Source: an uncultured bacterium (lineage in GTDB: Bacteria > Verrucomicrobiota > Lentisphaeria > Victivallales > UBA1829). Taken from it: 64,000 nucleotides of DNA. The notes under the pieces were generated by a model that was given only the letters and a program-made list of their open reading frames with translations, searched no databases and was not told where the DNA came from. Below are positions 33,968 to 44,263 of this stretch, one piece after another (position 1 is the first letter of the stretch; each line of letters starts with the position of its first letter). The translations under genes were made by a program, and so were the position numbers. The stretch covers positions 1 through 64,000 of the forward strand of contig CACYZF010000001.1 in the NCBI GenBank assembly GCA_902778895.1. The letters run 5' to 3'.

Positions 33968-35242
33968 TTATGGCTGTTGAGTTATTTTTAAGAAAGTATA
34001 CAAACAATCCTCATATAAATCATTTGGGGGAGTTGTTTCTGTGTGGCGTTTCAGCGCATTACAAAAGTCCTCAAGATAGGGATAATCTTTGTCATTCCTT
34101 TTTACTTTCAGGATTTCATTAAAAAAGGCATAAACATCACTGTATTTGATTACAGTATATTTCTCACCACATTCAAGATTCTTTCTTTCCGAATCAATGT
34201 TATCATATTCATAATCAGGAACAAGAATGAACCCTTTAACGATAGGTTCTCGTATTCTTAAATCATCCGCTATTTTCCCTTCCGCTTTTTTCATATATAC
34301 GCTGAGCTGGCTTTCCCCGTTTTCCTTTATTCCGTTAATGCCACTCTTGATTTTATTCTCAATTATGATAATATTCTTTCTGTCTGCAATCAACAAATCT
34401 ATATGTTCTGCTTCCCGGAAGCAATCGCAATGCTCTTGGTCTAATTCATCAAAACACAACACCTTGCTGGCAAAATCTTTCGTCAACTTTTTGTTTTTCG
34501 AGAGATAATAATGTGTCCAATTAGAATATATTATTTCATCATTTCCTTTTTTCACTACAGAAAGAAACATAGGTTTCTGCAAACATTTAAGCTTTGCTTC
34601 CACTGTTTGAGCCGAATTCTCCTCTTTCTTCCAAAGATTTTGATTTTCGATTTTGTCAATCAATCGTTCGTAACCACCTACCTGATGATCATGAGAATAA
34701 TACGTCTTTTGAGTTGAATTTGCCTTGTTGGTTTCTATGTATTCATATCCGTTATCATTTTTTCTATAAGAAAATTTAATTGCCGTTGTTGCTCGAAGGA
34801 AGTTGGTTACTTCATATGAAACCAGTATTCCCTGGTCATCACCAGGCTTGTCATATCCAAATATGTCAATAATGTTTTTCCCGCCATAGGTAATATTCTC
34901 ACAAACTTTTTTTTGCAGTTCCTTCATAATTGGCAAGTTCGGGTTTGGTCCCTTGCGCGAACTCGGATACGTTACTCCCCCAAAAGGTCCATCTGCAACG
35001 GTAGCTTTTGCAAAAACTTCAATTCGATCATTTCCAACATGCTGAGCGAACAAAATGGTTCCAATCCTATGTGCGAATTTTGGATTGACATGCCCATAAG
35101 GAACAACATAAACATAGTGCTTGCCATTATCTGCCTTAAAAAGGTTGATGACTTCATGTCCCAGCTTGTCCAAAAGATAGTCTCCTCGGAACATAAAAAG
35201 CATCAGAATAGCATCTTTGTTCGTGTCTTTTCTTTCGCACAT
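33968..35242 (-). CDS. PD-(D/E)XK nuclease superfamily protein with unrecognised N-terminal region
   Basis: 424 residues from ATG 35242 (MCERKDTNKD), with AAAGGA seven bases upstream. The C-terminal part has a PD-(D/E)XK core: D282 in HIDLLIADR, then E295 and K297 in IIIIENKIKSG, followed by QLSVYMKKAEG, as in PDDEXK_4-type restriction-like nucleases. Residues about 10-250 (MFRGDYLLDKLGHEV, YVYVVPYGHVNPKFAHR) match nothing I know. The coding DNA is visibly AT-rich, unlike its neighbours, and rare-looking A/T-ending codons dominate, which suggests recent transfer. Likely a DNA-acting defence or mobile-element enzyme; that role is inference. Confidence 0.75.
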   Translation of the reverse strand: MCERKDTNKDAILMLFMFRGDYLLDKLGHEVINLFKADNGKHYVYVVPYGHVNPKFAHRIGTILFAQHVGNDRIEVFAKATVADGPFGGVTYPSSRKGPNPNLPIMKELQKKVCENITYGGKNIIDIFGYDKPGDDQGILVSYEVTNFLRATTAIKFSYRKNDNGYEYIETNKANSTQKTYYSHDHQVGGYERLIDKIENQNLWKKEENSAQTVEAKLKCLQKPMFLSVVKKGNDEIIYSNWTHYYLSKNKKLTKDFASKVLCFDELDQEHCDCFREAEHIDLLIADRKNIIIIENKIKSGINGIKENGESQLSVYMKKAEGKIADDLRIREPIVKGFILVPDYEYDNIDSERKNLECGEKYTVIKYSDVYAFFNEILKVKRNDKDYPYLEDFCNALKRHTETTPPNDLYEDCLYTFLKITQQP

Positions 35243-35316
35243 AGTTTCATCCTTTCTTTGGGGGGACGGCGAGGCCGATTCGGGGTTAGAGTATTGTTGT
35301 CGGGAAAACATGTTAG

Positions 35317-35353
35317 AGTATAGCACAGGGGGTACGACATTTTTTGTCATACC
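35317..35353 (-). promoter_or_regulatory. Nuclease promoter with extended -10 and inverted-repeat operator
   Basis: On the minus strand TGC-TATACT (-10 at 35317-35322) is an extended -10. Just upstream, GGTACGACA (35331-35339) and TGTCATACC (35345-35353) form a 9-position inverted repeat with one mismatch. GTTAGAGTAT occurs twice as a direct repeat, at about 35285 and 35313. These look like regulator sites for the nuclease/Sel1 transcript. Confidence 0.45.
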
Positions 35354-35411
35354 GGATGGGTTCCGCATCATTTTTTGGAAAAAAATGTTGGAAGGAGGCG
35401 GGAAGAAACAA

Positions 35412-35644
35412 AAAAGCCGGACGTATCCCCGTGTAGATGATGTAGGTTCCGCCAAGAACCCGCTCCCAGAACGACAGAGAAACGCCCAGCAAGACATGAA
35501 GACACAATGGTCCTTGCTGGTATTTCGATGTCTGGGAGCAAAAGAGCATATTTTGAAACTTGGCGGATTCACATCATCTTTTGCTGAAATAACCGATGTA
35601 ATGAGCTCGAAATCGGATTCCTTTTGGTCGGGAAAGCGATTCCA
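35412..35644 (-). ncRNA. Putative structured RNA upstream of the nuclease gene
   Basis: Four nested, perfectly complementary helices are seen: 35436-35443 with 35571-35578 (8 bp), 35449-35456 with 35559-35566 (8 bp), 35462-35470 with 35531-35539 (9 bp), and 35486-35493 with 35513-35520 (8 bp). A further GAAA/TTTC pair lies between the last two. One large asymmetric bubble (19 against 5 bases) splits the structure. On the minus strand a promoter (TTGAAA-N16-TAAATT, 35651-35678) lies just before it, and a short stem plus TTTTTT (to about 35412) just after. The shape recalls 6S RNA, but identity is unproven. It could also be a long mRNA leader. Confidence 0.5.
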
Positions 35645-35650
35645 AACAAC

Positions 35651-35678
35651 AATTTACATGCGATTCAGGATATTTCAA
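35651..35678 (-). promoter_or_regulatory. Promoter of the putative structured RNA
   Basis: Minus strand TTGAAA (35673-35678), 16 bases, TAAATT (35651-35656). Predicted start near 35644. Confidence 0.5.
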
Positions 35679-35726
35679 GCCTTTTTCCTTCCTTTTTGAG
35701 ATATTTTCATTTTTGAGGAGAAAAAA

Positions 35727-35933
35727 GGACGCGTTGCGTCCCGCTTCGCTGGGGGCGGCTTCGCCGCCTCGGTAAGCTCGCTGGCGCTCGCACATTTTTA
35801 CTTGACCGCGAGACGCGCACGGCGGAGGAATGAGAGAACAGCGGGGGGATGTCCCTTCAGGGGGCGCTGCGCCGCTTCGCTAGCCTCGCTTACGTTCGGC
35901 ATCATCTTTTGTTTGCCGCGAGGCGCGAACGGC
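35727..35933 (-). repeat. Right inverted copies of the island repeat
   Basis: Reverse-oriented 25-base repeats at 35801-35823 and 35911-35933 are each joined to a GC-rich palindromic tail (GGGGGCGGCTTCGCCGCC around 35754, and GGGGGCGCTGCGCC around 35860). The first copy matches 33256-33360 over about 100 bases. The second is a more diverged copy of the same unit. Confidence 0.75.
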
Positions 35934-35974
35934 AGGGGATAGAGATAGAATAATTGGAAAAAACTTTGTCGAGG

Positions 35975-36000
35975 CAAAAAAGGACGGAAAATCCTGTCCT
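35975..36000 (-). terminator. Terminator of glgP-exonuclease transcript
   Basis: AGGAC (35981-35985) and GTCCT (35996-36000) form a short stem. On the minus strand it is followed by a run of T residues (35975-35980). Confidence 0.5.
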
Positions 36001-36034
36001 ATTCACAGAGATTTCCGTTGACCTTTATTTCCGC

Positions 36035-36598
36035 TCAGTTTCCAAAGGATTCGTCTTGGCGGGGATCGCCGCAGAGAATGTTCATTGCCATGGAGAAGAG
36101 GGAGAAGGTGACGTCGGCGTCGTAGGCGGCGCGGTGGGGCTGGCCGGGGAAGTTATCGGGCACAGGGAATTTCGAGCGGAGGAATTCGAGACTGTAGCTT
36201 GAAAGTCCGGGGTAGGCGCGGCGGAAGATCGGGATGCTGTCGTAGGCTCCGCCCTGGATCAGCTCCATGCCGCAGCGCGCGAGGCTCTCCTGCATGAACG
36301 ACAGGTCGAAGCGGGCATTGTGCGCCACGAGGCGCGACTTGCGGGCGAAATCCATGAACTTGAACCCGGCCTCCCTGAACTTCGGCGCGTCGGCGACCAT
36401 GGCGTCGTCGATGCCGGTCAGCGCGGTGAGGCGGGGCGGGATCGGCACGCCGGGGTTCACGAGCGTCTGGAACCTCGAAACGGAGCCGTCGAGCTCCACG
36501 CGGACCGCGCCGATTTCGATGATGCGGTCGCGGACGGCGCTGAAGCCGGTCGTTTCGAGGTCGAAGACGGTGAACGGTCCGGAGCTGAGCCAGTTCAT
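36035..36598 (-). CDS. DnaQ-like DEDDh 3'-5' exonuclease
   Basis: 187 residues, a stand-alone exonuclease of the DNA polymerase III epsilon family. All active-site motifs are present: D13 and E15 in FDLETTG, AHNARFDLSFM, and the C-terminal HRAAYDADV with His and Asp. It lacks the clamp-binding and alpha-binding tails of true epsilon subunits, so a repair, RNA-processing or editing role is possible. It lies 35 bases downstream of glycogen phosphorylase on the same strand and is probably co-transcribed. Confidence 0.88.
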   Translation of the reverse strand: MNWLSSGPFTVFDLETTGFSAVRDRIIEIGAVRVELDGSVSRFQTLVNPGVPIPPRLTALTGIDDAMVADAPKFREAGFKFMDFARKSRLVAHNARFDLSFMQESLARCGMELIQGGAYDSIPIFRRAYPGLSSYSLEFLRSKFPVPDNFPGQPHRAAYDADVTFSLFSMAMNILCGDPRQDESFGN

Positions 36599-36633
36599 GG
36601 GGGGACTGATCCTGTTCCTGTCCAGGCGGACGC

Positions 36634-39123
<2,490 letters not shown>

Positions 39124-39268
39124 GGTTTGAAAACTCCTTCTTGCAAGGCAGTGAAATGGGCTGTGTTCTGTGCCGGACGATGTGTGCCGTTCCGGCAGGC
39201 GCGCGGCCTCCGGCCGGAACCGGATGCTGTTCCGTTCCGGGTGCGCGTGCGAAAAAACAATGCTATAT

Positions 39269-39297
39269 ACTATACTCCGGAATCCCTTTGTTTTCAA
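39269..39297 (-). promoter_or_regulatory. Promoter of glgP
   Basis: Minus strand TTGAAA (39292-39297), 17 bases, TATAGT (39269-39274). Confidence 0.75.
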
Positions 39298-39433
39298 CCC
39301 GGAATGCCATGCGCGGAACGAAAAACGCGTGTTTTGATCCTGTCCCGGAATGCCGGCGGACGGCAGGAAAAAGGAAGTGTCGCGGTCATGATTCAAAAAG
39401 ACGGGAAAAAGGCTGTTTTCTGTCCCCGCAGTC

Positions 39434-39462
39434 TTGATTTCAAACCGTTTTTAGTCTATATT
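39434..39462 (+). promoter_or_regulatory. Promoter of the gcv operon
   Basis: TTGATT (39434-39439), 17 bases, TATATT (39457-39462). Confidence 0.65.
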
Positions 39463-39546
39463 ATTTTGATACGTTTTTTTTGACAACAAACGGCGGGGAC
39501 CGGCACATCCTTTTTTTTCGGCCTTCGCTCCAGAAAGGCGCTTCCC

Positions 39547-40653
39547 ATGGACGAAACTCTCCTGAAAACCCCGTTGGCCGACGAACATGTCGCGCTCGGC
39601 GCGCGCATGGTCCCTTTCGCCGGCTGGTACATGCCGGTCCAGTACAAGGAAGGCATCCTCGCCGAACACAAATACACGCGCGAACACGTCTCGCTGTTCG
39701 ATATCTGCCATATGGGCGAGTTTACCGCCGCCGGACCCGGCGTGGCAGAGGCGCTTGACGCCGCGCTGGCGCGTTCCGTGGCGGACCAGAAGGTCGGCTC
39801 CTGCCGCTACAATTTCCTGCTGAACGAGGCTGGCGGGGTGATCGACGACCTGATCGTGTACCGGATGGGTGCGGAGGAGTTCTTCATCGTGGTGAACGCG
39901 GCCCGAATCGCGGTCGATTTCGCCGAACTCCGCAAACGCCTTCCCGCGTCTATTAAGATGGAAAATCTCTCCGATTCCATGGCGAAATTCGACCTGCAGG
40001 GGCCGGATTCCATGGCTGTCCTGACCGCGCTCGGTCTGGACGCCGCCGCCCTGCCGAAGTATTATCACTGGGGTAAGTTCGAACTCTTCGGACTTGATAT
40101 GCTCATCAGCCGCACCGGCTACACGGGCGAGCTTGGCTACGAGCTGTATTTCGATGCGGATCACGCGGTCGACGTGTGGCGGAAACTGCTGGCCTGTCCG
40201 GGCGTGAAGCCCGCCGGGCTCGGCGCGCGCGACACGCTCCGTCTGGAGATGGGCTATCCTCTGTATGGCGACGAGATGGACGAGGTGACCACGCCGGTCG
40301 AAGCCGGATTCGGCGCGATGCTGAAGCTCGACAAGTCCGACCGCACGTTCGTCGGTTCCGACGCGCTCCGTACCGTGCCGCCGAAAAAGCATCTGCGCGG
40401 GCTCGTGCTGGAAGGCCGCCGCGCCGCCCATACCGGGACGCCGGTTCTGCTCAACGGAACTCAGGTCGGCACGATCACGTCCGGCACGTTCGCACCCTCG
40501 CTGGGATGCGCCGTGGCGATGGCCTATTTCGACGCTTCGGCGGAGATCCCCGCGGATGCCGAGTTCGATGTGGAACTGCACCGCGCCGTCGTGAAGGCGA
40601 AGCTCGCTCCGCTGCCGTTCTGGACACATGGAACGGCCAACCCGAAAAAATGA
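39547..40653 (+). CDS. gcvT: Glycine cleavage system T protein (aminomethyltransferase)
   Basis: Transfers the methylene carbon of aminomethyl-lipoyl GcvH to tetrahydrofolate, releasing ammonia. 368 residues with MVPFAGWYMPVQY, LFDICHMGEF, the folate/active-site region AKFDLQGP, SRTGYTGELGYELY and the C-terminal barrel ending near LPFW. GAAAGG lies upstream of the ATG. First gene of a gcvT-gcvH-gcvPA-gcvPB operon. The lipoamide dehydrogenase (L protein) is not in the window. Confidence 0.96.
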   Translation: MDETLLKTPLADEHVALGARMVPFAGWYMPVQYKEGILAEHKYTREHVSLFDICHMGEFTAAGPGVAEALDAALARSVADQKVGSCRYNFLLNEAGGVIDDLIVYRMGAEEFFIVVNAARIAVDFAELRKRLPASIKMENLSDSMAKFDLQGPDSMAVLTALGLDAAALPKYYHWGKFELFGLDMLISRTGYTGELGYELYFDADHAVDVWRKLLACPGVKPAGLGARDTLRLEMGYPLYGDEMDEVTTPVEAGFGAMLKLDKSDRTFVGSDALRTVPPKKHLRGLVLEGRRAAHTGTPVLLNGTQVGTITSGTFAPSLGCAVAMAYFDASAEIPADAEFDVELHRAVVKAKLAPLPFWTHGTANPKK

Positions 40654-40719
40654 CTTTCCCGTTCAAAAAAAACAATCAGCTTTTTTACACCCATACCAAC
40701 CCAATTTCAGGAGAAAACC

Positions 40720-41088
40720 ATGGCGAAATACTACGCTGAAACGCACGAATGGATCGAACTCGACGGAACCACCGCCACGCTCGGCATCTCCCAGTACGCC
40801 GCCGATTCTCTCGGCGACATCACCTACGTCGAGATCCCGGCGCCCGGCAAAGCCGTCGCGGCCGGAGAAGTCCTCTGCACGGTCGAGTCCGTGAAGGCTG
40901 TTTCCGACGTCTACGCGCCCGTCGCGGGCACGGTCGGCGAAGGCAACGCCGATCTCGAAGCCGATCCCGCCGCGCTCAATACCGATCCGGAAAACACCTG
41001 GATCTGCAAGCTCGAAGGCGTGAACGCGTCCGAGCTCGACGGTCTGATGGACGCCGATGCCTACGCCAAGTTCGTCGAATCGCTCTGA
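40720..41088 (+). CDS. gcvH: Glycine cleavage system H protein
   Basis: Lipoyl carrier that shuttles the aminomethyl group between P, T and L proteins. 122 residues, a small beta-barrel with the lipoylation lysine K59 in VESVKAVSDVYAP, GDITYVEIPAPGK before it and the family C-terminus with an NPE-like segment (TDPENTWICKL). AGGAG precedes the ATG. Confidence 0.97.
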   Translation: MAKYYAETHEWIELDGTTATLGISQYAADSLGDITYVEIPAPGKAVAAGEVLCTVESVKAVSDVYAPVAGTVGEGNADLEADPAALNTDPENTWICKLEGVNASELDGLMDADAYAKFVESL

Positions 41089-41130
41089 TCCGTTTTTCCC
41101 GAATCGTTCACCAGAAGAAAGGCAAAAGCC

Positions 41131-42468
41131 ATGCCTTACATCCCGAATACCGACGCCGACCGGGCCGAAATGCTCGCCGCGGCGGGATTTGCGTCCATCG
41201 AGGATATGTGGGAGAAGGCCGGGGTGAAGTTCCCCGCGCCCTCGCTCGACGGCATTCCCGAAGGCAAATCCGAGTTCGAGGTCATGTCGTATCTCTCCGG
41301 CCTCGCCGAAATGAATGCCACGCACCTGATCAACTTCGTGGGCGGCGGCTACTACGACCACATCATCCCGGCGGCCGCCGATGCCATCGCCGCCCGCGGC
41401 GAGTTCTACACCGCGTACACGCCGTATCAGCCGGAAGCTTCCCAGGGCACGCTCCAGGCCATCTACGAATACCAGACCGCGATCTGCCGTCTGACCGGCA
41501 TGGAAGTCTCCAATGCCAGTCTGTATGACGGCGGAACCGCCCTTTTCGAGGCCATGATGATGGCTGCCCACATCACGGGGCGCCGTCAGGTCGTGATCTC
41601 CGCCGCCGTCTCCCCCATCTTCCGCCGCATGATCGAATGCTACTGCCGGAATCTGGACCTGGAGCGCATCGAGATCCCGGACGGCCGCGGCACGGATTCC
41701 AACCTGAACGCCCTGACCGCCGCGGTCACCGACCGTACCGCGTGCGTGATCGTGCAGTATCCGAACTTCTTCGGCGAAGTCGAGGATCTGGCCGGGATCG
41801 CGGCCGCCGCGCAGGCGAAAGGCTCGCTCGCGATCTGCTCCACGTACCCTGTGGCGCTCGGCTGCCTGAAGACCCCCGGCGAGATGGGATTCGACATCGT
41901 GACCGGCGAGGGGCAGAGCCTCGGCATCCCGCTGAGTTTCGGCGGCCCGTACCTCGGATTCATGGCCGTCAAGTCCAAATACATGCGCAAGATGCCCGGC
42001 CGCATCGTCGGCCGCACCGTGGACCTGAACGGCAAGACGGGCTACGTGCTGACGCTCCAGACCCGCGAACAGCACATCCGGCGCGAACACGCCACCAGCA
42101 ATATCTGCTCCAACGAGAGCCTTTGCGCCCTGAACGCCCTCATCTATCTTTCCCTCTGCGGAAAGAACGGGTTCCGCCAGGTCGGCGAACTCTGCATGTC
42201 GAAGGCCGTGTACGCACGCGAACAGCTCCTCGCGATCGACGGCGTGTCGCCCGTCGGCTCCGGCGCGTTCTTCAACGAGTTCGTGATTGAGACCCCGCTT
42301 GACGGAGCGGAACTGGTCGGCAAGCTCATCGACAAGGGCTTTGCTGCCGGATTCCCGCTCGGACGCTATTACCCCGAACGCAAGAACCAGATCCTCGTGG
42401 CCGTGACCGAAAAGCGCACCCGCGAGGAGATCAAGGCACTTGCAAACGCGATGGAGGCGCTGATATGA
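41131..42468 (+). CDS. gcvPA: Glycine dehydrogenase (decarboxylating) subunit 1
   Basis: N-terminal half of the split P protein. With GcvPB it decarboxylates glycine and loads the methylamine onto GcvH. 445 residues with FVGGGYYDHIIPAA, AYTPYQPEASQGTLQ and the typical SFGGPYLGFMA segment. It lacks the PLP lysine, as expected for this subunit. Its last codons overlap the gcvPB start by four bases (ATGA), so the two halves are made in equal amounts. Confidence 0.97.
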   Translation: MPYIPNTDADRAEMLAAAGFASIEDMWEKAGVKFPAPSLDGIPEGKSEFEVMSYLSGLAEMNATHLINFVGGGYYDHIIPAAADAIAARGEFYTAYTPYQPEASQGTLQAIYEYQTAICRLTGMEVSNASLYDGGTALFEAMMMAAHITGRRQVVISAAVSPIFRRMIECYCRNLDLERIEIPDGRGTDSNLNALTAAVTDRTACVIVQYPNFFGEVEDLAGIAAAAQAKGSLAICSTYPVALGCLKTPGEMGFDIVTGEGQSLGIPLSFGGPYLGFMAVKSKYMRKMPGRIVGRTVDLNGKTGYVLTLQTREQHIRREHATSNICSNESLCALNALIYLSLCGKNGFRQVGELCMSKAVYAREQLLAIDGVSPVGSGAFFNEFVIETPLDGAELVGKLIDKGFAAGFPLGRYYPERKNQILVAVTEKRTREEIKALANAMEALI

Positions 42469-43925
42469 AGCTGATCTATGAAACCGGCCGTGCCGGACGC
42501 ACCGGCGTCGTCCTCCCGAAATGCGATGTGCCCGAAGCGTCCGCTGTCCCCTCCGCCCTCCGCCGCACCGAGCCCGCGGGCCTGCCCGAAGCCTCCGAAC
42601 TTGAGGTCGTGCGCCACTTCACCGGACTCAGCCGGATGAACATGAGCGTGGACACCAATTTCTACCCGCTCGGATCCTGCACCATGAAATACAATCCGAA
42701 GTTCCACGAGAAAGTCGTGCGTCTGGCCGGATTCGCCGACCTGCACCCGCTTCTGCCTCAGCTCCGCCGCGGCGGCGTGCTGGTCCAGGGCGCGCTGATC
42801 GTGCTCCACGAGACGGAACGCATGCTCGCCGAACTCCTCGGATTCTCCCAGATGACCATGCAACCCATGGCAGGCGCCCACGGCGAACTCACCGGCTGCA
42901 TGCTGATCGCCGCCTACCACCGCGCCCGCCGCGACACTGCGCGCAAGTACATGCTGATCCCGGACGCCGCGCACGGCACGAACCCCGCGAGCGCGACCGT
43001 GGCCGGATTCACGACGAAGGTCGTGCCCAGCGACGTGGACGGCAATGTGGACTTGGACGCGTTGAAGGCGATGCTGTCGCCCGAAGTGGCCGGCATCATG
43101 CTGACCTGCCCGAATACGCTCGGCCTCTTCGACCCGAACGTGTCCGAGATCTGCAGGCTCGTACATCAGGCGGGCGGCCTCTGCTACTGCGACGGCGCGA
43201 ACTTCAACGCCATTGTCGGCCGCGTCCGTCCCGGCGACATCGGGTTCGACGTGATGCACGTAAACCTGCACAAGACGTTCTCCACGCCGCACGGCGGCGG
43301 CGGTCCCGGCTCCGGCCCGGTCGGCGTCTCCATCAGCCTCGTTCCGTACCTGCCCACCTCCCGCGTGATCCGGCGGTCGGACGGCATCTGCTGCCTGGAG
43401 TACAACTATCCGGAATCCATCGGCTACATCGCGCCGTTCTACGGCAACTTCGGCGTCATCCTGCGCGCCTACGCCTATCTGCTCACGCTCGGCCGCGAAG
43501 GCCTCGTGCGCGTCAGCGAAAACGCCGTCCTGAACGCGAACTACGTGGTGTCCCAGCTCGAGGCGTATTACGACCGCAAGTACAAGCGCCCCTGCATGCA
43601 CGAATGTGTCCTCTCCGGCAAACGTCAGCTCGATTCGAAGGGCGTCCACACGCTCGACATCGCGAAGGGCCTGATCGACCGCGGATTCCATCCGCCCACG
43701 ATCTACTTCCCGCTGATCGTGCCGGAGGCCATCATGATCGAGCCGACCGAGACCGAGTCGAAGGAGATACTCGACGAGTTCATCGAGGCCATGAAGGATA
43801 TCGCCCGCGCCGCCGAAAACGACCCGGAATCCCTGCATGCCGCGCCCGTCACCACTCCGGTGCGACGCCTCGACGAAACGCTCGCGGCCCGCAAGCCCGA
43901 CCTGAAATATACCGGGCAGGCATAG
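42465..43925 (+). CDS. gcvPB: Glycine dehydrogenase (decarboxylating) subunit 2
   Basis: C-terminal, PLP-binding half of the split P protein. 486 residues with FYPLGSCTMKYNPK, AHGTNPASATVAGF and the PLP lysine K270 in NLHKTFSTPHGGGGPGSGP. Last gene of the operon. A REP-like palindrome follows 15 bases after the stop and may serve as its 3' end. Confidence 0.97.
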   Translation: MKLIYETGRAGRTGVVLPKCDVPEASAVPSALRRTEPAGLPEASELEVVRHFTGLSRMNMSVDTNFYPLGSCTMKYNPKFHEKVVRLAGFADLHPLLPQLRRGGVLVQGALIVLHETERMLAELLGFSQMTMQPMAGAHGELTGCMLIAAYHRARRDTARKYMLIPDAAHGTNPASATVAGFTTKVVPSDVDGNVDLDALKAMLSPEVAGIMLTCPNTLGLFDPNVSEICRLVHQAGGLCYCDGANFNAIVGRVRPGDIGFDVMHVNLHKTFSTPHGGGGPGSGPVGVSISLVPYLPTSRVIRRSDGICCLEYNYPESIGYIAPFYGNFGVILRAYAYLLTLGREGLVRVSENAVLNANYVVSQLEAYYDRKYKRPCMHECVLSGKRQLDSKGVHTLDIAKGLIDRGFHPPTIYFPLIVPEAIMIEPTETESKEILDEFIEAMKDIARAAENDPESLHAAPVTTPVRRLDETLAARKPDLKYTGQA

Positions 43926-43939
43926 CCTGGACTGCGGTA

Positions 43940-43961
43940 GTGTCCGGCTCCGCTCGGACAC
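43940..43961. repeat. REP-like palindrome after gcvPB
   Basis: GTGTCCG (43940-43946) and CGGACAC (43955-43961) with the same centre as the copies at 9.6, 26.0 and 63.0 kb. Only the second palindrome of the composite unit is present. Confidence 0.75.
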
Positions 43962-44031
43962 GCTTTCATACAAACATAAATACAATGCCGTGACGGAATG
44001 ACCGCCGCGGCGTTTTTCTTTTAAAACGAAC

Positions 44032-44060
44032 TTGTTTTTTAGTGATATTTGTGATATATT
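44032..44060 (+). promoter_or_regulatory. Promoter of the dual-protease RTX gene
   Basis: TTGTTT (44032-44037), 17 bases, TATATT (44055-44060). AGGAG lies 10 bases before ATG 44111, so expression signals point to 44111 as the original start. Confidence 0.55.
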
Positions 44061-44110
44061 ATGGATATGAATGAATAAAAGCGCCAACGGTATATAAGGA
44101 GCCCTCGAAA

Positions 44111-44227
44111 ATGTCGATCATCATCTCCAGCGGCGACGTCGAAAGCGGCATCATCCTCGAAAACGACACACTGACCGTCCTCAATGGCGACACGGCGAAC
44201 AGCACCACGGTCAACTCCGGCGGTTGA
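44111..44227 (+). pseudogene. Detached 5' end of the dual-protease gene, cut off by an in-frame TGA
   Basis: ATG 44111, with a promoter and AGGAG site, opens a frame encoding MSIIISSGDVESGIILEN and then AIDA-type repeat sequence (TTVNSGG) before TGA at 44225-44227 (codon 39). The same frame continues without another stop for 1,588 codons, and the repeat text resumes as LNVSRGGKVTG. So the gene has one nonsense codon, or UGA is read through. No frameshift is seen. Confidence 0.7.
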
Positions 44228-44263
44228 CTCAACGTTTCCAGAGGAGGCAAGGTCACGGGAAGG

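Larger units (their letters stand above)
35243..36034. other. Gene-free right half of the island
   Basis: From left to right: the nuclease promoter region, the putative structured RNA and its promoter, the right inverted copy of the roughly 100-bp repeat (35727-35823), a further partial copy (35850-35933), and the exonuclease terminator. No frame here looks protein-like. Confidence 0.6.
39124..39546. other. Divergent intergenic region glgP/gcvT
   Basis: Contains the glgP promoter on - and the gcvT promoter on +. The gcvT leader (about 75 bases) is too short for a glycine riboswitch, and no such fold is seen. Confidence 0.55.

Noticed and set aside
35243..35572. N-terminal extension of the nuclease by 110 codons
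   Set aside because: The extension runs through the promoter, the operator-like repeats and the folded RNA, has biased composition, and ATG 35242 has a good ribosome binding site.
35412..35678. Retron msr-msd RNA
   Set aside because: The folded RNA beside an effector gene is suggestive, but there is no reverse transcriptase gene in the window.
39124..39396. N-terminal extension of glycogen phosphorylase by 91 codons
   Set aside because: It covers the TTGAAA/TATAGT promoter. The family start and AAGGAG are at 39123.
39463..39546. Glycine riboswitch before gcvT
   Set aside because: The leader is under 90 bases and lacks the paired aptamer folds.
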